NCBI GenBank assembly: GCA_947486375.1
Contig: CANKTP010000022.1
Coordinates: 1 to 33,187, forward strand
Length of the DNA: 33,187 nucleotides
Direction of reading: 5' to 3'
From: Candidatus Hydrogenedentota bacterium
GTDB lineage: Bacteria; Hydrogenedentota; Hydrogenedentia; Hydrogenedentales; GCA-2746185
Shown: in pieces, positions 25,133 through 32,692 of the stretch
How positions within the stretch are numbered: the first letter of the stretch is position 1
Layout of the letters: every line of letters begins with the position of its first letter
Notes under the pieces: model-generated
What the model was told of the DNA's origin: nothing
Seen by the model: only the letters and a program-made list of their open reading frames with translations
Databases searched by the model: none
Position numbers and translations under genes: made by a program

Positions 25133-26950
25133 ATGGATAACCCATCCGCCATACTATTGGCCCGCTCCGGCGACATCGTTCGGCGGGCCTCGGAGCGCCT
25201 GGACGGCAATGCCCCGTCCGAGGCCTTGGAAGCAAGCCTGGGGTCGATCTGCCGTTTTATCGACGAGAACGAATCCATGCCGCCGGCGGTGATTCGAGGG
25301 CTCGGCACCGACGAATTCGCGGCAAGGCGCGCCTTGTATTGCCTCGCATGGACGGCATTGGACTCGCTAAGGGAGGACCCGGGGCGAGTCGACTTCGATC
25401 GCGCCTCCGGGATGGTGTTCAAGGCGATTCGCGGCGCGATTGGGCTCGAGCTTTTGAGCTCCAGCTCCCAGCGGGAATGGCGCGCGCTGCTTGGGGGGGA
25501 CACGCACGGCGGACAGACGCCGGCCGATGCCCTGGCCCGCGCCGCAGGCTCATTTGCGGACCTTGTGTGTGTCGTCTCGGGCACGGGCCAGGTGTTGTGG
25601 ATGAACGATTCCGGGTTGGCGCTTCTCGACTATGACGCCGTCGCGCTGCGCCAAGGCATCACGGTCTTCGACATCGTGGACCCGCAGTCCATCGGCGGTA
25701 TCGTGGAATCCCTTTCCTCCGGGGCGCTTCCGGTCTCGCATCCGATCGAGGCCAATTTTTATACCAGCCGCCTGGCCCCGCTGCCGGTGCGCCTCTATTG
25801 CGAGCGCGTCGAGTTAAAGGACCAACCCGCCGTCAATCTGTTGGCGGGCAGGCCGATCGAGGAAGGCGGAGGGCGCGGGGCGCGGGCTGTGCTGGCGTCG
25901 ATCCTCAAGCACATGCCCATCGGAATCATGCTGACCGATGTCCGGGGCCGGATAGTCGAGGCCAATGCCCAGGCATGCACCACCGTCGGCGCGAACGCGG
26001 CGACCGGCCTCGTCGGCCGCCCATTCCTCGATCTGTTCGCGGAAGACCTCGAGGCCCCGAGGAACGCGCTTGCCGCGGCGCTTAATCGCGGGGACGATGT
26101 TCGCATGCACTTTTCCGGTTCCACCGTCTTCGGGGAGGATTTGAACTGCGACATGGCGATGGCCCCCCTTCGGGACGCTAACGCGCAGATCGAGGGGGTC
26201 GAGATTTTCCTGGTCGACGTGTCGGAACAGACGGCGCTGCAGCGAAGCCTCGTGCAGGCCGAGAAACTCTCCGCGCTGGGCGAAATCGTGGCCGGCTTGG
26301 CGCACGAATTGAACAACCCGTTGACCGGGATTCTGGGGTACGCCCAGCTTCTCATGGGTTCGGGATTGGACGAAAAGACACGCGGGCGCCTCGAGCAAAT
26401 ATCCTTGGAAGCCCAGCGTTGCCGCACGATCGTCCAAGGGTTGCTCGGCTTCGCGCGGCACTACGAGTCCGCCAAATTACCCGGCGACGTGAACGCGCTC
26501 GTCAGCGAGGTCCTGTCGTTGCGGGCATATCAGATGGGAGTCGACAAAATCGAAACCGCGACGAGCCTCGGGGAACATATTCCCCTCGTCGAAATCGACC
26601 GCCAGGAAATCCAGCGGGTATTCTTGAACATCATCAATAATGCCCACTATGCATTGTGCCAAGTGAATGATCGGCCCCGCCGTTTCGCAGTCGCAATGAG
26701 CACGCGCGGCGGCGAGGTGAGTATCTCCTTCGAGGACAACGGCCCGGGAATGCCGCCCGAGACCCAGTCGAGGGTGTTCGACCCGTTTTTCACGACAAAG
26801 GATATTGGCGAGGGCATCGGCATGGGGTTGAGCATCGCCTACGGCGTGGTGCGCGATCACGGCGGACGGATCCTCGTCGAGTCGAAATTGAACCACGGCA
26901 CGACCTTCACCGTGGTTCTTCCGGCGGCGGCCAACATCGCCGGGGCGTAA
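25133..26950 (+). CDS. Soluble PAS-domain sensor histidine kinase
   Basis: 605 residues with no membrane segment. An N-terminal helical region (1-130) is followed by two PAS domains, about 145-250 (FADLVCVVSGTGQVLWMNDSG) and 262-375 (HMPIGIMLTDVRGRIVEANAQ). Then come the HisKA dimerisation domain with phospho-acceptor His391 (VAGLAHELNNPLTG) and the ATPase domain with N box INNAHYAL, G1 FEDNGPGMP, F box DPFFTTK and G2 GEGIGMGLSIAYGV. The H-box type HELNNPL resembles NtrB/AtoS-like kinases. No response regulator is nearby, so it is an orphan here. Start ATG gives the first residues MDNPSAILLARSG; the ORF-track start at 25025 precedes the promoter. Confidence 0.94.
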   Translation: MDNPSAILLARSGDIVRRASERLDGNAPSEALEASLGSICRFIDENESMPPAVIRGLGTDEFAARRALYCLAWTALDSLREDPGRVDFDRASGMVFKAIRGAIGLELLSSSSQREWRALLGGDTHGGQTPADALARAAGSFADLVCVVSGTGQVLWMNDSGLALLDYDAVALRQGITVFDIVDPQSIGGIVESLSSGALPVSHPIEANFYTSRLAPLPVRLYCERVELKDQPAVNLLAGRPIEEGGGRGARAVLASILKHMPIGIMLTDVRGRIVEANAQACTTVGANAATGLVGRPFLDLFAEDLEAPRNALAAALNRGDDVRMHFSGSTVFGEDLNCDMAMAPLRDANAQIEGVEIFLVDVSEQTALQRSLVQAEKLSALGEIVAGLAHELNNPLTGILGYAQLLMGSGLDEKTRGRLEQISLEAQRCRTIVQGLLGFARHYESAKLPGDVNALVSEVLSLRAYQMGVDKIETATSLGEHIPLVEIDRQEIQRVFLNIINNAHYALCQVNDRPRRFAVAMSTRGGEVSISFEDNGPGMPPETQSRVFDPFFTTKDIGEGIGMGLSIAYGVVRDHGGRILVESKLNHGTTFTVVLPAAANIAGA

Positions 26951-27015
26951 CCAGACGGAACTTGGCCCCCGCGAGCGCCCCATCCTCGCGCGCCAGCGCG
27001 ATGGCGGTTCTCGAT

Positions 27016-27450
27016 TCAGGACCGGAACAAGACCACGTATCCCGCCAGGATGACCGAGGCCACAATCAGGGTGACCACGGCGACCGTCGTCCATGCGCCG
27101 TCCCGCCGGGTCGCATTGAGGATCACGGGGGTATCGGCGAAATCCTGCCCCAATTGAAGCGTCTCGAAGGCCCCGTTGTCCTCCCCGGCGGCGCCCGTGC
27201 CCATAATCCGGGCCTTGAACTCGCGGGCCTTGCCATGATCGTAGAGCTCGGAAAGTAAATTGCACAGGACAAGCGCCTCATCCGTACGGTCGAGCTTCGC
27301 CAGGCACCGCGCGCGGGGAAACATGACATTCCGGTTGCCCGGAAACCCGCGATCGATTTCCTCGAGGAGGGAAAGGGCCTCTGCAAACCGGCCGGCGCGG
27401 TACGATTCGTCGGCGAGTTTGAATTTGAAGGTCGCGTCCTTTGGCTTCAT
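27016..27450 (-). CDS. Small TPR-like protein with C-terminal membrane anchor
   Basis: 144 residues. The N-terminal half has paired helices of TPR type (DATFKFKLADESYRAGRFAEALSLLEE, then ARCLAKLDRTDEALVLCNLLSELYD). The end carries one membrane helix (VAVVTLIVASVILAGYVVLF), so it is a tail-anchored protein facing the cytoplasm. ATG 27450 is chosen; the long ORF upstream of it is low-complexity read-through. It faces the kinase gene tail to tail. Similar helical repeats occur in the larger protein at 31511. Function unknown. Confidence 0.65.
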   Translation of the reverse strand: MKPKDATFKFKLADESYRAGRFAEALSLLEEIDRGFPGNRNVMFPRARCLAKLDRTDEALVLCNLLSELYDHGKAREFKARIMGTGAAGEDNGAFETLQLGQDFADTPVILNATRRDGAWTTVAVVTLIVASVILAGYVVLFRS

Positions 27451-27630
27451 CAGGGATCCCGAAACGTTAGCTAAAGAAAGAGTGTCGCAACCGGGAACAT
27501 ACAAGTCAACCCCGTCCGTCTCGGCTGCTTCGAAAAATACAGCTATCAACCTGGGCGGACCGCATTTTTCCCGCCGATACCCGCCGGGCGCGGGGTCATG
27601 GACACTCCACTGTGGTAGGATAATGCGCGA

Positions 27631-27646
27631 CGTTCGAGATCGAACG
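27631..27646. promoter_or_regulatory. Perfect palindromic operator of the antitoxin/toxin pair
   Basis: CGTTCGA-GA-TCGAACG has 7-bp arms and a two-base centre. It begins seven bases after GATAAT (27619-27624), a likely -10 element, and 17 bases before the antitoxin ATG. This is where toxin-antitoxin complexes normally bind to repress their own genes. Confidence 0.6.
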
Positions 27647-27662
27647 AAAGCGAAGGTGCAAC

Positions 27663-27950
27663 ATGATTGAGCTACATCCGGAAATTCTGAGGAAGGACGG
27701 CAGGCCGCAATTTGCGGTGTTGCCGTACGAGGAGTTCCTGCAATTGCAAGGGATTCTGGCCCGCATGGCGGAAAAGAAATTCGAGGACCCACGCTACGGG
27801 GGATTTTGGGACAATCTTACCGCCGAGGAACTCGCCCGGCGCCAAGGCGTAAAACCGGTCGAGGATGTGTCATCGCTATACGGCGGGGGAGATCCCGCCG
27901 ACTGGGTTGGCTTCGACGAGGCCTTGGAAGAATCGAGGGAGCGAAAGTAG
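27663..27950 (+). CDS. Probable antitoxin of PIN-domain toxin
   Basis: 95 residues. The N-terminus (MIELHPEILRKDGRPQFAVLPYEEFLQLQ) resembles the DNA-binding start of Phd/YefM-like antitoxins: a short beta element and a helix. The rest is acidic and probably flexible (EDVSSLYGGGDPADWVGFDEALEESRERK), as expected of a toxin-wrapping tail. It lies 12 bases ahead of the PIN toxin and follows a perfect palindrome. Family assignment is by pattern and context. Confidence 0.8.
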   Translation: MIELHPEILRKDGRPQFAVLPYEEFLQLQGILARMAEKKFEDPRYGGFWDNLTAEELARRQGVKPVEDVSSLYGGGDPADWVGFDEALEESRERK

Positions 27951-27962
27951 GCGCGCCCCAAC

Positions 27963-28358
27963 ATGTTGCTCGACACCAACATCGTAAGCTACTTCTTCCG
28001 AAACGATAGCCGGGCGCAGCTTTACGAGCGCCAATTGATGGGGCGCTCGCGCTATATTTCGTTTGCCACCCAAGCCGAGCTATTCCAGTGGTTGTTCCTC
28101 CGGCCCTTCTCGGAACAGAATCGAGAAAGGTTGTTGGCTCATATACGTGCGCACGTGGTTCTGCCCTACGATCACGAATTGGCGTGGACTTGGGCGGAGA
28201 TGACTGCCTATTGCAAGAAGAAGGGGATAGGCCTTTCCGACGCCGACGCCGACGCCTGGATTGCCGCGACCGCGCTCCGCCACGGCCTGCCCTTGGTGAC
28301 GCACAATCGCCGCCACTTCGATCATGTGCCCGGCCTGATCCTCATTTCCGAAGGCTGA
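27963..28358 (+). CDS. vapC: PIN-domain toxin (VapC-like RNase)
   Basis: 131 residues, one PIN domain. The conserved acidic residues are present: D4 in MLLDTNIVSYFF, the glutamate in TQAELFQW, and aspartates in LSDADADAWIAATAL, with HNRRHFDHVPGL near the end. PIN toxins cut RNA, often tRNA or rRNA, using Mg2+. No residue loss is seen, so it should be active. It is translated after the antitoxin with a 12-base gap. The long ORF at 28088 in another frame is the upstream extension of the MFS gene. Confidence 0.9.
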   Translation: MLLDTNIVSYFFRNDSRAQLYERQLMGRSRYISFATQAELFQWLFLRPFSEQNRERLLAHIRAHVVLPYDHELAWTWAEMTAYCKKKGIGLSDADADAWIAATALRHGLPLVTHNRRHFDHVPGLILISEG

Positions 28359-28441
28359 ACGGTTCCCCGTCGCGGAATCCTCCCCGTCCCTTGCGCGTGC
28401 CGCCGGGTTCCGGTATCGTGCCGCGTCATCGGAACGGGGAG

Positions 28442-29926
28442 ATGAACGTGAATTCCAAGCCCAAACGGGACTTCTCGCGAATCGAGGGCCTCTCGATCTG
28501 CCTGGCCTTCATCGCGATCCAACTCAGCAGCGAACTCAACGCCGCCTGGGGAAACTATTTCTATTCGCCCCCAGCGGGCACCGGACGCATCGTCTATGTC
28601 GCCATCGGCCTGAGTGCGTGGATTTTCATCGCCGGCCGCGTGACGGATTTCATCATCGACCCGCTCATCGGCGCGTGGTCCGACAAGACCCCGACACGGC
28701 CCGGCCGCTGGCGCATCCTGCCGATTGCCGGCCGCCGCCGTCCCTTCCTGTTCTACGGCGCGTTCCTCACCCTCGTGACCAGCATCGCCACGTGGTATCC
28801 GCCCGTGCCGGAAACCTCGATCGTGAATTTTATCTACGGCACCGCCATCATCAGCCTCCACTGGGTGTTCTTCGGGCTCTGCTTCATCGGACTGCAATCG
28901 CTCGGGCCTGAGATCGCCCGCAGCCCCGAAGGCCGGACCGAGATAGGCATGTGGACCGCATGGGGCCTCGCCGTCGGGCTGGCCATCGCCTATATCGTCC
29001 CCGGTATCCTGATCGAGTCCCTCGACCCCGCGCGGCACGCCGTCCCGCCGAGCGAGTCCCCCGTCGGATTCCAGCGCATGGCCATCATCATGTCCATCGT
29101 CTCGCTCGTCCTGTTTCTGCTTCCCGTGTGGCTCGTCCGCGAACGCTTCGATTCCGAGCGCACCCCACAGACGACCCCCGGCCTGCGCACCATCTACGAG
29201 GCCTTCTTCAACCGCCCCTTCCTCATGTATTTCGGCGTGTACTTTTTCTTCCAGCTCGGCCAGCTCGCCACGCAGCGAGTGCTCCCTTATTGGGCGCAGA
29301 TCGGCCTCGGCGGAAACGAGGCGACCGTCAGCGCCATGATGATGCCGTTCATGCTCATGGTCTTCGCCGTGTTTCCATTCATTCCCGCCCTGTCGCGCCG
29401 CTTCAAGCTCAAGTGGCTCATGTTCGCATGCGTCGCCATCCTCACGTCGGGCTTTCCGCCGATGTATTTTCTCGCCGTCTGGGAGCCGTCGACGACCGTC
29501 GCCTCGTCGCCCGTGCTCGATTGGTGGATGCGCCTCGCCCAAGTCGAAAACACCACGGCGGGCCTCAAGACCTTCCTCGGCGCGCTCATGTTCGCATGGA
29601 GCGGCATTGGCCAGGGATTGTTCTACGCGCTCTTGATTCCCATGCTCGGCGAGATTATCGACATGGACGAACGCCGCAGCGGCGAACGGCGCGAGGCGGT
29701 CTACAATGGACTTCAGGGCGCCGCCATCAAGTCGGCCCAGGCCATCGCCATCCTCATCTCGAACCTATCCATGCAGGCCTGGGGCAACTCGGTCGCCGAC
29801 CCCGACGGGATTTACTACGTTCCCCTCATCGCGACCGGCTTCGGCATCATCGCGCTCGGGCTCATCGCGATCTACCCCGTGTATTCAACCGCTAAAGGAG
29901 GTTCGCCAGCAGTCGAAGCGAGATGA
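28442..29926 (+). CDS. MFS transporter of the GPH (sugar:cation symporter) type
   Basis: 494 residues with about 12 membrane helices. The GPH/MelB-type loop between helices 2 and 3 is recognisable: GRVTDFIIDPLIGAWSDKTPTRPGRWR. Other blocks are LGPEIARSPEGRTEIGMWTA and MLGEIIDMDERRSGERREAVYNGL, which matches the MelB-family stretch near helix 10. Members import sugars or glycosides with Na+ or H+. The substrate here is unknown. ATG 28442 touches its GGGGAG ribosome site (28436-28441); a GTG six bases further on (28448) has ideal spacing and may be the true start. Its end overlaps the TauE gene on the other strand by 35 bases. Confidence 0.9.
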   Translation: MNVNSKPKRDFSRIEGLSICLAFIAIQLSSELNAAWGNYFYSPPAGTGRIVYVAIGLSAWIFIAGRVTDFIIDPLIGAWSDKTPTRPGRWRILPIAGRRRPFLFYGAFLTLVTSIATWYPPVPETSIVNFIYGTAIISLHWVFFGLCFIGLQSLGPEIARSPEGRTEIGMWTAWGLAVGLAIAYIVPGILIESLDPARHAVPPSESPVGFQRMAIIMSIVSLVLFLLPVWLVRERFDSERTPQTTPGLRTIYEAFFNRPFLMYFGVYFFFQLGQLATQRVLPYWAQIGLGGNEATVSAMMMPFMLMVFAVFPFIPALSRRFKLKWLMFACVAILTSGFPPMYFLAVWEPSTTVASSPVLDWWMRLAQVENTTAGLKTFLGALMFAWSGIGQGLFYALLIPMLGEIIDMDERRSGERREAVYNGLQGAAIKSAQAIAILISNLSMQAWGNSVADPDGIYYVPLIATGFGIIALGLIAIYPVYSTAKGGSPAVEAR

Positions 29927-30686
29927 CGGCCAACAACACCCCCATGATCGCCCGGCGCCGACCCAGCGTCATCCGCGCATTCGCCGCGCGTCCCGCAGGC
30001 GTCCCCGCCACCGCGCCGAGAAACACCAGTGGCGCGAGTGACAACGTAACCTGCCCGTAAGTCCAATCGATCTCGGCGGTTTTCTCCCCCATGAAGTGCG
30101 CCAAGGCCCCCGCCGCCGCGGTCGCGATCATCACCGTATTCGATAGCGCCACCACCCGCTCGTTCGAGCTGATCCCAGCGAACAACGCCATCGGCACCAG
30201 CACCGCGCCTCCGCCCGTCCCCGTGCCGCCGCCGACGATCCCCGCGGCGATGCCGATTCCAACGGACCACGCACGGCGTCGGCGCACATCTTCCTCACGC
30301 ACCACCCTGGGCATAAGAAAAAACGTCCGGTACGCCATGTAGCCGATCAGGGCCACAAACAATAGCGTCACCGTGCGTTCCGGCATCAATCCCGTCGCCC
30401 AGCCCCCGAAATACCCGCCCGCCATCGATCCCAACGCCAACAGCGCCACCATGTCCCACGGCGCCCTGTGCGCGCCCCGGTTCATCTTCCACGAACTCCA
30501 CATCGAGACGAAGATGATGATGAAGAGACTCGAGCCCTTCGCCGTGTGGATGTCCATCCCCGGGACAAACTGGAGAAACGCCGGCACCATCAGCGTACCC
30601 CCGCCGATGCCCAATGCCCCGCTGACAATGCCCACGCCGACACCCAGCGCCAGCATAATACCGCCGAAAACGACCTCGTCCATCAT
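29892..30686 (-). CDS. TauE/SafE (TSUP, DUF81) membrane permease
   Basis: 264 residues, seven to eight membrane helices with the two-repeat layout of the family: GALGIGGGTLMVPAFLQF in the first half and GGGTGTGGGAVLVPMALF in the second, each with a glycine-rich motif. HTAKGSSLFIIIFVS and ALSNTVMIATAAAGA follow as expected. Family members export or import sulfite, sulfonates or organic acids; the substrate here is not readable. It lies 33 bases after the exported methyltransferase, on the same strand, and overlaps the MFS gene at its end. Confidence 0.92.
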   Translation of the reverse strand: MMDEVVFGGIMLALGVGVGIVSGALGIGGGTLMVPAFLQFVPGMDIHTAKGSSLFIIIFVSMWSSWKMNRGAHRAPWDMVALLALGSMAGGYFGGWATGLMPERTVTLLFVALIGYMAYRTFFLMPRVVREEDVRRRRAWSVGIGIAAGIVGGGTGTGGGAVLVPMALFAGISSNERVVALSNTVMIATAAAGALAHFMGEKTAEIDWTYGQVTLSLAPLVFLGAVAGTPAGRAANARMTLGRRRAIMGVLLAVISLRLLANLL

Positions 30687-30719
30687 GCCCCCATCGTGCG
30701 CTAGAAAGCGGCGAATCCG

Positions 30720-31418
30720 TCAGGACTTCCCACCGGATTCCCCCCGGTCGGGACGCTTCTGGAAGATGAAGAAGTGCTGCGCCGGCAGAAACTCGATTAA
30801 ATCCACCAGCTCGAACCCTGCGGGGTTCCACTCGGCGAGTACTTGTTTCACCGACATCCGGTGCTCGGTCTTGATGTGCTTGGCCGTGTCCCCCAGCATG
30901 CGATACTCGATGAGCGCGATCCGGCCGCCCGGCTTGAGGGCCTCGCGCATCTTCGCCAGCATCGGCGCAGGCTGCTGGAACTCGTGGTAGACGTCCACGA
31001 GGATCATCCAGTCGATCGAATTCGGCGGCAACTTCGGATCGACCTCGCCCCCGAGGACCGGCTCGACGTTCGTAAGCCCCTCTTTCTTGCAAAACTCCCT
31101 CAGGTAGTCGAGCATTTCGGGCTGGATATCGACCCCGTACACCTTGCCCGTCGCGCCCACGGCCTTGGCCATGCGCCGCGCGAAATACCCCGTGCCGCAA
31201 CCCATGTCCACCGCGACATCGCCCTCCTTCAGTCCCATCTCGCGGATGACGTCGTCGGGGCGCTCCTCTTCCTCCCGCGTTGGCCGCTCGAGCCAGTCCG
31301 CGCCGTGAAACGTCATGACCGCCGCGGGCGTCCGTTCCAAGGGCGCGGATTCCTGCGCGTGGACGGCACAAACGCCCAGAAAAGCGACAGGCAAAACAAG
31401 CAGGGCTATACGAGGCAT
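30720..31418 (-). CDS. Exported class I SAM methyltransferase
   Basis: 232 residues. A signal peptide (MPRIALLVLPVAFLGVCAVHA-QES) precedes a class I methyltransferase: motif I VAVDMGCGTGYFARRMA, GVDIQPEM, WMILVDVYHEF and LKPGGRIALIEY. The preceding stretch MTFHGADWLERPTREEEE is typical of an uncharacterised exported group. SAM is made in the cytoplasm, so its localisation is puzzling. GGAG sits eight bases before the ATG. First gene of a probable two-gene operon with the TauE-like permease. Substrate unknown. Confidence 0.9.
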   Translation of the reverse strand: MPRIALLVLPVAFLGVCAVHAQESAPLERTPAAVMTFHGADWLERPTREEEERPDDVIREMGLKEGDVAVDMGCGTGYFARRMAKAVGATGKVYGVDIQPEMLDYLREFCKKEGLTNVEPVLGGEVDPKLPPNSIDWMILVDVYHEFQQPAPMLAKMREALKPGGRIALIEYRMLGDTAKHIKTEHRMSVKQVLAEWNPAGFELVDLIEFLPAQHFFIFQKRPDRGESGGKS

Positions 31419-31444
31419 CGCACGTTCTCCATCGGGTATGATTC

Positions 31445-31473
31445 ATCCTACCCGCGTGCAGCGCCATACACAA
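31445..31473 (-). promoter_or_regulatory. Candidate promoter of methyltransferase-TauE operon
   Basis: Minus strand TTGTGT (31473-31468), 17 bases, TAGGAT (31450-31445), 27 bases before the methyltransferase ATG. Spacing is ideal; the boxes match moderately. Confidence 0.45.
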
Positions 31474-31510
31474 GCAGCGGGCGCAACGGGGAAATCGGGA
31501 GGGAAACGCA

Positions 31511-32593
31511 ATGGTCCACGGCGTCATTGTTCTCGCTGTTCTTGACGGCATCTGCGCCCTGATGGCCTACGCCGCTTTCCGCTCGAACCGCGCCCAGACC
31601 GTCAAGGGCTTCCCCTTGTCTTGGATGTTGGGAATCGCCCTTGTCGCCGCTCCCTTGCATTTCATCGGGATTGCCGCCGCCGCCCGGGAAGTCGGCATGA
31701 CCTCCGCGTTCGTGGTTTCCATCGGGACCGGCTTCGTGCCCGCAGTGCTACTCGCCATTCTCGTCCGCGAATCGGTTGCGCACCGCGCCTCGAACTTCAT
31801 TCTCGGCGACGACCGCGACGCCATCCCAAGGCCCGAGATGGCCGCGGCCCATGCCATGATGCGTGCAGGGAACTACGCCAGCGCCCTCGCCGAATACCAG
31901 CGCCTCGCCCGCGAATACCCCAATGCCCCCGAACCTCTCTTCGGCATGGAAACCCTTTTCTCGCAGGACGGGCGCTTCGAGGACGCCGCCGCCGTCTGCC
32001 GCGACATCGCCCGCCGGTTCACGCACCGCGAGACGGAATGGACAAAGGCCAATCGCCGCCTCGCTGAATTGCTTCGAGAACATCTCGACGATCCCACGGC
32101 CGCGGACATGCTCGCCAAGGCCATCGACGAACGCAACCCCGACGCCAAGTTCGGCTACATCAAGCTCGAACAGAAACACGCCGTCCAGCACGCACCCGAG
32201 CGGAAAAAAGGCGACTTTCACGGGACCGCCGACCTCGACCAGGCCCGCCGCCTCGCGAAAAAAGGGGAAACCCGCGAGGCCGTCGCCCTCTTCAAGCGCC
32301 ACTACGCGGACTCCGCGAGGGATCCGCGCCCCCTCTTCGAGGCGGCCCACGCCCTGCAACTGGCCGAACAATTCCAAGAGGCCCTCGCCCTGCTCCAGGA
32401 GATCGCGCGCACGCATGACTCCGACGAGGAGATATGGTGCCGCGCCACCCTCGAGCTCGCCTCGATCCACGAGGCACACTTCGCCGACACCGTCACCGCC
32501 GAGTCAATTCTCATCCAAGTCCAACGCCGAATACCTTACGGCGAACCCGGCCGCCTCGCACGCGAACGCCTAAACCGCATCCGCGGAGAATAA
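31511..32593 (+). CDS. Membrane-anchored TPR protein
   Basis: 360 residues. Three hydrophobic segments at the N-terminus (HGVIVLAVLDGICALMAYAAF, MLGIALVAAPLHFIGIAA, AFVVSIGTGFVPAVLLAILV) are followed by a soluble domain of helical repeats of TPR type (MRAGNYASALAEYQRLAREYPNAPEPLF; LAKKGETREAVALFKRHYADSARDPRPLFEAAHAL; AEQFQEALALLQEIART). It resembles the small protein at 27016 in style but has the anchor at the other end. GGGAGGG lies about seven bases before the ATG. Such proteins usually serve as scaffolds; no specific role is visible. Confidence 0.8.
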   Translation: MVHGVIVLAVLDGICALMAYAAFRSNRAQTVKGFPLSWMLGIALVAAPLHFIGIAAAAREVGMTSAFVVSIGTGFVPAVLLAILVRESVAHRASNFILGDDRDAIPRPEMAAAHAMMRAGNYASALAEYQRLAREYPNAPEPLFGMETLFSQDGRFEDAAAVCRDIARRFTHRETEWTKANRRLAELLREHLDDPTAADMLAKAIDERNPDAKFGYIKLEQKHAVQHAPERKKGDFHGTADLDQARRLAKKGETREAVALFKRHYADSARDPRPLFEAAHALQLAEQFQEALALLQEIARTHDSDEEIWCRATLELASIHEAHFADTVTAESILIQVQRRIPYGEPGRLARERLNRIRGE

Positions 32594-32604
32594 CCGCCCC
32601 TCCT

Positions 32605-32614
32605 CCCCCCCCCC
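32605..32614. repeat. Ten-base C tract
   Basis: A run of ten C lies between the TPR gene stop and the symporter promoter, 17 bases ahead of the -35 box. Such tracts can slip during replication and vary in length. Confidence 0.7.
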
Positions 32615-32631
32615 TTCAAACCCTTTTCTCG

Positions 32632-32660
32632 TTGACCGCCGCCCCACTCAACGGTATACT
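32632..32660 (+). promoter_or_regulatory. Promoter of the sodium:solute symporter gene
   Basis: TTGACC (32632-32637), 17 bases, TATACT (32655-32660): five of six matches in each box. It is 32 bases before the ATG. Confidence 0.7.
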
Positions 32661-32692
32661 CCCGCGACTGACCCCCTATTCCGGAGAAGCAA

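Noticed and set aside
24081-25292. 403-aa plus-strand ORF opposite the dehydrogenase
   Set aside because: Shadow of the SDR gene; its end runs across the kinase promoter and start in another frame.
28322-29542. 406-aa minus-strand ORF opposite the MFS gene
   Set aside because: Glu/Gly/Asp/His-rich shadow of the transporter; no hydrophobic or catalytic features.
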